This document shows positions 58,715 to 64,000 of a stretch of DNA of 64,000 nucleotides, in pieces. Origin of the DNA: Pyronema omphalodes (Eukaryota > Ascomycota > Pezizomycetes > Pezizales > Pyronemataceae); the NCBI GenBank assembly GCA_024516155.1, contig JAJJXM010000007.1, positions 124,001-188,000 on the forward strand, given 5' to 3'. The notes below the pieces were generated by a model. That model made no database searches, was not told where the DNA came from, and saw only the letters and a list, made by a program, of their open reading frames with translations. Numbering within the stretch: the stretch's first letter is position 1; each line of letters opens with the position of its first letter. Position numbers and translations under genes: made by a program.

Positions 58715-59080
58715 ATAGAAGATAGTAATAGACGGGCTAGACGAGATGGACGATTTGAATGGATTGGTTCGGTTGGAATTGTTGTATAGTTATGAGTTTC
58801 GTTTGTACATGTCATCTGGGTGGTTTCGTTTTGTAGTTGTTTTTGGTTTGGTTTGGGTGGTAGAGCTTTTGTTTAAACGCATGGAACTAAGAAATCTAAA
58901 GAATATATCTAAGTCATATTAGCTTTATTATTCTCCTGCTTATAACCTCTATCTCCAATGTCTATAGGACAAAAAAGCTTATAGTCTTATTCTCCGGCTG
59001 AAAATATTCATAGTCCTCCCAGCTATTCAAGTCCCCATCATCCACAGACTGCACCAGAACCACTCACCAAACACAGTATC
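58715..59080. other. Convergent 3' region
   Basis: Between the 77-residue gene and MIC12. A/T-rich, no gene; both 3' UTRs should lie here. Confidence 0.45.
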
Positions 59081-59470
59081 TTATTTCGCCAAGTTGGCGA
59101 CAACATTTCCGGCCTTCTCCTCAAGACCCTCTCTGAGCTTAACATGATCCAAGTTCTGCGACCACCTCCAAATACCCTCCAATTCAGCGTTCCACCGGTC
59201 CTTCATAGTCTCCAACAAGCTCGGTCTCGCAATGTAAGGCTTAGGGTTCTCGGGAAGAGTCGCAGGCTTCTGCAAAGCCTCAAGACGCGCTCTTGACTCA
59301 CGTAAAACGAAGGAGTTGTAGTGAGTTCTGCTTCGTAGCTCGGTGATGCAAAGGTAGATAGTCGATCCCGAGAGGACGACTCCTCCGACCTAATAACTCA
59401 TCAGTCTTTCCGTTTCTTCGTTTCAAAAGCCCAAGCAGCTTCAACATACAAAACCGGCGAGTCTAGTCAT
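59081..59470 (-). CDS. mic12: MICOS complex subunit Mic12 (AIM5/FMP51 family)
   Basis: Inner-membrane protein of the MICOS complex at mitochondrial crista junctions. Exon 1 (59470-59450) encodes only seven residues, MTRLAGF. The intron is 59449-59390 (GTATGT..TTATTAG, 60 nt) and exon 2 59389-59081, giving 109 residues. Features match fungal MIC12: a short basic start, one hydrophobic segment right after it (VGGVVLSGSTIYLCI, about residues 8-22), then a charged tail with YIARPSLLETMKDRWNAELEG and a C-terminal amphipathic region ending NVVANLAK. The KDRWN-ELEG segment is the most conserved part of the family as I know it. It is divergently paired with the bL17m gene 229 bp away. Confidence 0.75.
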
Positions 59471-59699
59471 GATTGACGATTGGAATAGGGTAGCGGGGAG
59501 GCTTGTGATGTCGTAGTCGCGGTTCTCGCCGCCGGGCGTGGGTTGCTTCGCCGGAGCAGGGGGGCTCGGCATGGCATGCGACAGAGCCTCATTTCTTCCG
59601 GGGTTCCAAATTTTTAGCTCGGGTAGTGGGAAACATCGAATTGTTGCTTCGCCTTTCGGTCCTTCCGCCGCGTTATCCCCCCTCAAACAACGACATACG
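59471..59699. promoter_or_regulatory. Shared divergent promoter of mic12 and bL17m
   Basis: Only 229 bp separate two ATGs facing away from each other, both belonging to mitochondrial proteins. A plus-strand frame is open through this region into bL17m, but an N-terminal extension from it has no presequence-like character, so I start bL17m at 59700. Confidence 0.6.
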
Positions 59700-60329
59700 A
59701 TGTACACCAAAGTACGGAAGCTCGGTCGCAAGTCGTCGCACCGCATTGCGCTGCTTCGTAACCTCGTCACTTCGTTGGTTGAGCACGAGACCATCTCCAC
59801 CACCTACCCGAAGGCCAAGGAAGCTCAGAAGCTCGCTGAGAAAATCATTACTTTGGCGAAGAAAAACACTGAGGCTTCAAGGGAGCGTGCTAAGCAGATT
59901 TTATTTGTGGGTTTTCCTGGAGCAAGGGGCGGAGTGGGGGTGGAGTTGGGGCGGTGATAGACGCGGTGGGGCAGAAAGATATATATGAATTGGCGCTGAT
60001 GTAAAGGACAGAGACCGCATGACAACCTCCCTAAGTTGTTCGGAACCCTCGCGGAGCGTTACAAGGAGAGACCCGGAGGATACACCAGAGTTTTGCGGAT
60101 AGAGCCGTTGAAGACCGACCAGGCCCCCTCTGCTATTCTCGAGTTCGTCGACGGACCCAAGGACATGCGCTTCCACATGACCGCAAAGACCATTGCTGCG
60201 TGTAAGGCTGAGAAGAAGGACATGACCGACTTTACGATCAAGAACATTAAGAAGGTTACCCAGTTCAGGCCAAATGGTCAGGACGAGTTGGAGAGGTTGG
60301 TGCAGAAGCTTAGGACTACTAAGATGTAA
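59700..60329 (+). CDS. mrpl8: Mitochondrial large ribosomal subunit protein bL17m (Mrpl8)
   Basis: Bacterial L17-type protein of the mitoribosome. Exon 1 is 59700-59906, the intron 59907-60011 (GTGGGT..GGACAG, 105 nt) and exon 2 60012-60329, giving 174 residues. The N-terminus shows the L17 core: RKLGRKSSHRIALLRNLVTS, HETISTTYPKAKEAQKLAEK, ITLAKKN. The splice restores QILF-RPHDNLPKLFGTLAERY, which ties the two halves of the family together, and GGYTRVLRIEP follows. The C-terminal extension (about 110-174) is typical of fungal mitochondrial forms. No separate presequence is evident; the basic N-terminus may serve. Confidence 0.93.
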
Positions 60330-60540
60330 ATATATCAAAATTGGGACCTGTACGATATGGCGGATTTGGAAGAAATTATGCAATATGTGTGGCTTGTTGA
60401 ACAAGTTTAATCACCAAACCGAAATTGGATTTCTATCATGAAAAACACCCAGATATTTAAGTCGCATAAACAAATGCAGCATAATAACAATCCACTCTAA
60501 GCTATGAATATCTTAAATAAGGTGCAAGAATGTCTATCTC

Positions 60541-61096
60541 TTAAATCAAAGCACAACCAGCAATAGCAACGAGAAGAGCTACGGGAGCACCAATGCGAGT
60601 GGCCGAGCTGGGGGCATCGCTGGCGCTGGCCTTGGGGGCAGATGAGCTTGAAGCACTGTTATATAGGTTAGAGAATGTTTTTGTCTGTATGTTATTGGTT
60701 TAAACTCACGTGGGAGACTTGGTGGTGGTCTTGTCAGCAACAGCAACCTTGTATCCGTTGCTCTCACAAGTCTTCTGGAAGTAGTCGACAGCTGTAGAGT
60801 ATTCTCCATTCTGGCATCTCTTCTCGAGACATTGCTGAGCCGAAGGCTCGGGGCAGATGGAAGCTAAATCGCCGATTTTGTGTCCAAGCTGCTGCTCCTG
60901 CTCATTGATACAGGCGAGAATACAAGCCTATGATCGTTTATGTCAGAATGCAACGTCTTCCGGGATCAACAAAAGTAGCCGCGAGGATCACTCGCAAAAG
61001 GTGATTTACCGGAGGAGTTCCAAGGTCGGCAGCCGCGATGGCATTGGAAGCCAAAGCCGCGACAAGAAGAGAGATCACAATGTTGAGCTTGTACAT
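60541..61096 (-). CDS. Small secreted Cys-containing protein with GPI-type tail (CFEM-like)
   Basis: Three exons: 61096-61010, 60927-60710 and 60655-60541, giving 139 residues. Introns are 82 nt (GTAAAT..CATAG) and 54 nt (GTGAGT..AACAG). In order: a signal peptide (about residues 1-22), a six-Cys domain, a Ser/Ala/Lys/Thr-rich linker, and a C-terminal hydrophobic tail (PVALLVAIAGCALI) preceded by small residues, as in GPI-anchored proteins. The Cys pattern is C-x3-C-x18-C-x7-C-x4-C-x15-C. The opening PPACILAC and the last spacing recall CFEM domains, which normally have eight Cys with a central CxC. Here that CxC is absent, so this is a divergent relative at best. Role at the cell surface is inferred from architecture. 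Confidence 0.78.
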
Positions 61097-61510
61097 TTTT
61101 GCTTTAGGAGGTGAAGTGGAGACAAATTAGATTTCGGTGATATTGGTGAGTTCGGGGCAGCGTTTGGAGCCGTGCGGGTTCCTTGGACGTGTAAAAGAGC
61201 GACTGAGTTCGGGTTGTATGTAAAAGAGCGTGAAGATGTTTGTTCAAGAGACAGACAATGGTTGGGAGTTCGTGTTTATTACTACGGGGCTGACATGAGC
61301 GAGGTCAGGGAATTAGGGGAGGTTCACTCGTTTCACGACATCCGCAGTAGCGCGGCGCCACTTTGCCCTTTCCGATCCCTGAACAGCTTATTTTGCGACG
61401 GTACTGGGGGGAATCATGAAGTCATAATCAGTGATGGGATATTTTGTTGCGATTTTTATTACAAAGCAGTCAAAACTCTATCTTTGCCGTAGACCGTCTA
61501 TTTCAACCGC
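61097..61510. other. Upstream region of the Cys-rich protein gene and 3' end of SKI8
   Basis: No separate gene supported. An ORF at 61172-61492 (plus) has no recognisable content. Confidence 0.45.
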
Positions 61511-62771
61511 CTATGCCTGGTCTCCCGCAGACTCGCGGTAGTAATAGATGCTTTTGTTCGCGCCAACCGCGATGAACCCATCTCCGATGCCCGACCCCTT
61601 AGGGATGGTTTGGACACTGTAGATCCCAAGCGATGCCTCATTCTGAGTTGCAACGCACTGGAAGGTGTCTACAGACCAGACCTTCACCTTTCCGTCAACG
61701 GATCTAGAGAAAAGTCAGTACCAATCTAGAAGTAATTTAAACTGAGCTCTGACCCGCTGATCACATGATCTCCAACTGGGTTCCAAGCAACGCTGAACAC
61801 AATGGCTGAGTGACCGGTCAAGTTGTTGACCAGATCACCAGAAGCAACATCGAATAGCGAGATGGTCATAGAATCACCGGCAACTGCAAGAAGCTTTCCA
61901 CCAGGTGAAAACTTGACAGATCTAATCGGTGTAGTGAGCCCTGCACTATAAGTTAGAAATGGTCGTTTAGCTGTGAGAAGTCCATTTACCATGAAGACAG
62001 TGGTGCATCTTATTGGTGTTGGTGTTGAAGACAAATACATCACCATTCTGATGTCCTGAAGCAACCAAGTTTCCATCGGGAGACTGTATATGCTTTTAGA
62101 GAAGTTGAGAAGAAGGCATCAGGCATCTTACCACGTCCAATGCTGTACCGAAGCTTCCCTTTGTCGAAAGGGTTGTCAAGGCCTCTTGAGGATTTGCAGT
62201 ATCCCAAATAGCAATTTTTCCATGACAGTTGACTCCAAAAAGTCTGTCACCAACAGGAGACAATGCTATGGCCCAAACCCCTTTAACATCTATGACGAAC
62301 AATCATTTTTTAGTTGGTACAGTAGCTCTGATTGTATGACAGTACATACTATCTTGGTCTTTGGTTTCGAGGCGGTGGAGCTGTTTCAAGTTCTCCAAGT
62401 CCCACAGAATAATCTCTCCGGAATATCCAACACTTGCAGCTATCGTTCCTGTGTTACGGTTGACAGCTATGTGATGTGCTCCAAGAGGGTGTGCACCGCG
62501 AAACTCATGCGCGAGAATATGCTCGGGATTTCCGGTTTCCCAGAGCTTGATGCTTGAGTCTCCAGCTGCGGTAAGAACATACTTTGGAGTCACAGCAACT
62601 CCGAAGATATCGAACTCATGCGCTTCGAATAGTCAGCATGATGTGAACTAGTAGTATTTGGAAAAGACGAGTGACCATTTGCCGCGACATGTGCTGTCAG
62701 GTATTGCTTAGACTGTACGCGTTTGTTAGCAGTTGATATACAGTGTCATCTTTCGTAAGCCTACGCACCAT
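61511..62771 (-). CDS. ski8: WD40 protein Ski8 (Wdr61/Rec14 type)
   Basis: Scaffold subunit of the cytoplasmic Ski complex that feeds mRNA to the exosome; homologues also act in meiotic recombination or with Paf1C. Seven exons: 62771-62769, 62712-62676, 62622-62350, 62289-62132, 62083-61990, 61940-61754 and 61703-61511, giving 314 residues. The first coding exon is just the ATG, and six introns of 48-60 nt follow. Splices restore N-AHEFDIFGVAVTPKYV, TKDQDN-VKGVWAIALSP, ALDVV-SPDGNLVASGHQ, CLHG-LTTPIRSVKFSPGG and VISG-SVDGKVKVWS. WD repeats are clear: DSSIKLWET, SGEIILWDLEN, HGKIAIWDTAN, NGDVFVFNTN, MTISLFDVASGD, DGKVKVWSVD, and a closing IAVGANKSIYYYRES. Length and the seven-blade layout fit the family. 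A GTCACGTG site lies about 105 bp upstream (62877-62884). Confidence 0.87.
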
Positions 62772-63098
62772 TATTGTGGCGAAAGAAGATGATAGTTTAC
62801 ATCCACTGGTCGCGCAGGTGGAAGAGCTGTCGTTGGCGAAGCTTGAAGTGGGATGGCCTGCAGCCCCGCCAAACATGTCACGTGAAAGAAATTTAAACTC
62901 AAACTCGGTCTATTGTGAAGAGCGCGACGCAATGAGCTCACGAAAAGCGCAATAGTTTTGGTTCTACATGTAACATTTTTTTTACCCAAATAATAGTACA
63001 ATGCCGACTCCCCAGTCCGCTCCAATCCCACCCAAATTTTATACACAAATCATTCCTCATTCCTCCTTCCCCGCGCAACCGACCCGCAACCCCGCTGC
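62772..63098. other. Region between SKI8 and bL32m
   Basis: No gene. It contains the SKI8 promoter, including GTCACGTG at 62877-62884, and the 3' UTR of the bL32m gene. Confidence 0.45.
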
Positions 63099-63476
63099 TT
63101 AAGGCTCCTCAACAGGTGCAGGTGCAACCTTCTCCTCTCCCTTCTTTGCCTTTCCCAACCACATGTTCTTGATGTCCGCTACACAGTACGGGCAGAGGAT
63201 GTGTGCACGCTTGGTTCTACCGCAGGCAGCGCACTTGTTCAACGCGGTGACATCCTGGAGAGCCTTTCCGGCCAACTGTCTCATACGCTTCCTGGAGTGA
63301 GACTGCTTCTTCTTGGGCACTGCGCGGAGAATCGATTCGAAAATTCCGGGTAGTAACGTCGGCAGGTTTAGGTGAATGGCGAGAGGAACCGCGAAGGCGG
63401 GAAGAGTGATTCTCGGCAGGAAGGATGCGAGGGTCGAGAGAGTGCCCGATCGGGCGGCGGACAGTGCCATCGCCAT
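63099..63476 (-). CDS. mrpl32: Mitochondrial large ribosomal subunit protein bL32m
   Basis: Single-exon gene, 125 residues. The N-terminal 50 residues are a mitochondrial presequence (in yeast the homologue is matured by the m-AAA protease). The mature part begins about AVPKKKQSHSRKRMRQ, the usual start of bL32. ALQDVTALNKC follows, then two zinc-binding pairs, CAAC and CPYC, separated by GRTKRAHIL. The C-terminal tail is Lys/Ala/Pro/Glu-rich. It faces away from the septin gene, with 431 bp between the two ATGs. Confidence 0.94.
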   Translation of the reverse strand: MAMALSAARSGTLSTLASFLPRITLPAFAVPLAIHLNLPTLLPGIFESILRAVPKKKQSHSRKRMRQLAGKALQDVTALNKCAACGRTKRAHILCPYCVADIKNMWLGKAKKGEEKVAPAPVEEP

Positions 63477-63907
63477 GACTTTTTTCGGTGTGTTTTAGGT
63501 TCGTATAGACTCCGAAATCGCTGGCGGCCTCGTGGTGTCGTATGGACGGGGGCGGTAAATTTGAACTGGAGGTTCGTGGTCGTGAAGTGGAAACACCAAT
63601 CTCAATTATTCACGATTTGCAGGGACCCGATCGAGCATTGGCCAATCACAGCCGAGACTAGCAACAACCCTGACCGCAGGTCAATTCCAGAGAGACAGCG
63701 TCGGCTTCCCCTTTTTCGCGTTTCCCCCCTCGACACCCCCCATCGACGGACACACAGACAGACACCTCCCCTACACCCTTCAGCCTTCCCCATCTCGCCC
63801 CATTTTTTCTGCGAGATCCTTCCTTCGTCACATCTACACAGCGTCGACCTCTCTACAGAGCTTCTCCAGCTTCACTCACCTCAGTCCTTGCACCAATACA
63901 CACCACC
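63477..63907. promoter_or_regulatory. Divergent promoter region of bL32m and the septin gene
   Basis: A 431-bp region between two ATGs pointing outward. The septin-proximal half is C/T-rich, a common leader feature. No specific motif is claimed. Confidence 0.5.
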
Positions 63908-64000
63908 ATGTCTACCCAGGCTGCACCAGTTTCGGTTTTCCCCAGAAGCCACGTCGGTTTCGACAGCATTACCTCTCAGATCGAGCGTAAGCTCTTGAAG
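63908..64000 (+). CDS. Septin, N-terminal 31 codons (runs off the window)
   Basis: GTP-binding filament protein of the septin family. The visible sequence begins MSTQAAPVSVFPRSHVGFDS and continues ITSQIERKLLK, the segment that in septins directly precedes the polybasic region and the P-loop. The GTPase domain itself is beyond the window. VGFDSIT-QIE-KLLK is typical of filamentous-fungal core septins, but the class cannot be decided from this fragment. The ATG is preceded by a purine at -3 (ACCATG). Confidence 0.8.
   Translation, partial: MSTQAAPVSVFPRSHVGFDSITSQIERKLLK

Noticed and set aside
59538..59699. N-terminal extension of bL17m in the same open frame
   Set aside because: The extra 54 residues are not presequence-like, would overlap the mic12 promoter, and the family core begins right after the ATG at 59700.
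1..64000. tRNA, rRNA and CRISPR features
   Set aside because: A scan by eye for T-loop (GGTTCGA) and paired stems found no convincing tRNA. There is no rDNA, and the tandem arrays have no spacer structure. A covariance-model search could still find one.

Overview
This is nuclear DNA from a filamentous ascomycete (Pezizomycotina). Most genes carry short introns of about 48-110 nt with GT/GC..AG ends and CTAAC-like branch sites. Proteins are typically fungal (Set1, condensin Barren/CAP-H, glucosidase II beta with a C-terminal RDEL, MIC12, formamidase). Intergenic DNA is long and full of homopolymers and microsatellites. I cannot name the class or species.

Layout. 1-5.4 kb: a two-exon C2H2 transcription factor on the minus strand with a long upstream region. 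5.4-13.4 kb: about 8 kb without a recognisable gene, holding a ~410 bp MITE-like element at 9406-9817. 13.4-23.2 kb, all minus strand: formamidase, a 751-residue protein of unknown function, and a cytosolic Hsp70 preceded by a TATA box and a step-type heat-shock element. 23.2-27.3 kb: gene-free, with abutting 8- and 9-nt tandem arrays. 27.3-34.1 kb: a NCLX/YDL206W-type sodium/calcium exchanger (minus), a second MITE-like element with TA flanks (31545-32049), and the glucosidase II beta subunit (plus). 34.1-39.4 kb: more arrays around a secreted Pro/Ala-rich protein. 39.4-51.6 kb: TRM112 (minus), the H3K4 methyltransferase Set1 (plus), a nitronate monooxygenase (plus), a second exchanger paralogous to the first (plus), and a broken minus-strand ORF. 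51.9-64 kb is compact and housekeeping: ribosomal protein uL1, a mitochondrial BolA-like protein, condensin CAP-H, a 77-residue protein, MIC12, mitoribosomal bL17m, a small GPI-type Cys-rich protein, SKI8, mitoribosomal bL32m, and the first 31 codons of a septin running off the end.

The genes do not form a pathway cluster. Several in the last 12 kb are mitochondrial (BolA-like, MIC12, bL17m, bL32m), and two mitoribosomal genes sit in divergent pairs with short shared promoters. Exon models were built by hand from splice consensus and protein-family continuity. Every multi-exon model called complete keeps the reading frame, and its coding length is a multiple of three.

Most notable: two MITE-like elements of different types, two GC-AG introns supported by reading-frame continuity, two linked calcium-exchanger paralogs sharing an intron position, a SKI8 gene whose first coding exon is only the ATG, an exactly 10-nt-spaced heat-shock element, and clusters of tandem arrays with a recurrent 9-nt period. 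I found no CRISPR array, secondary-metabolite cluster or convincing tRNA gene.
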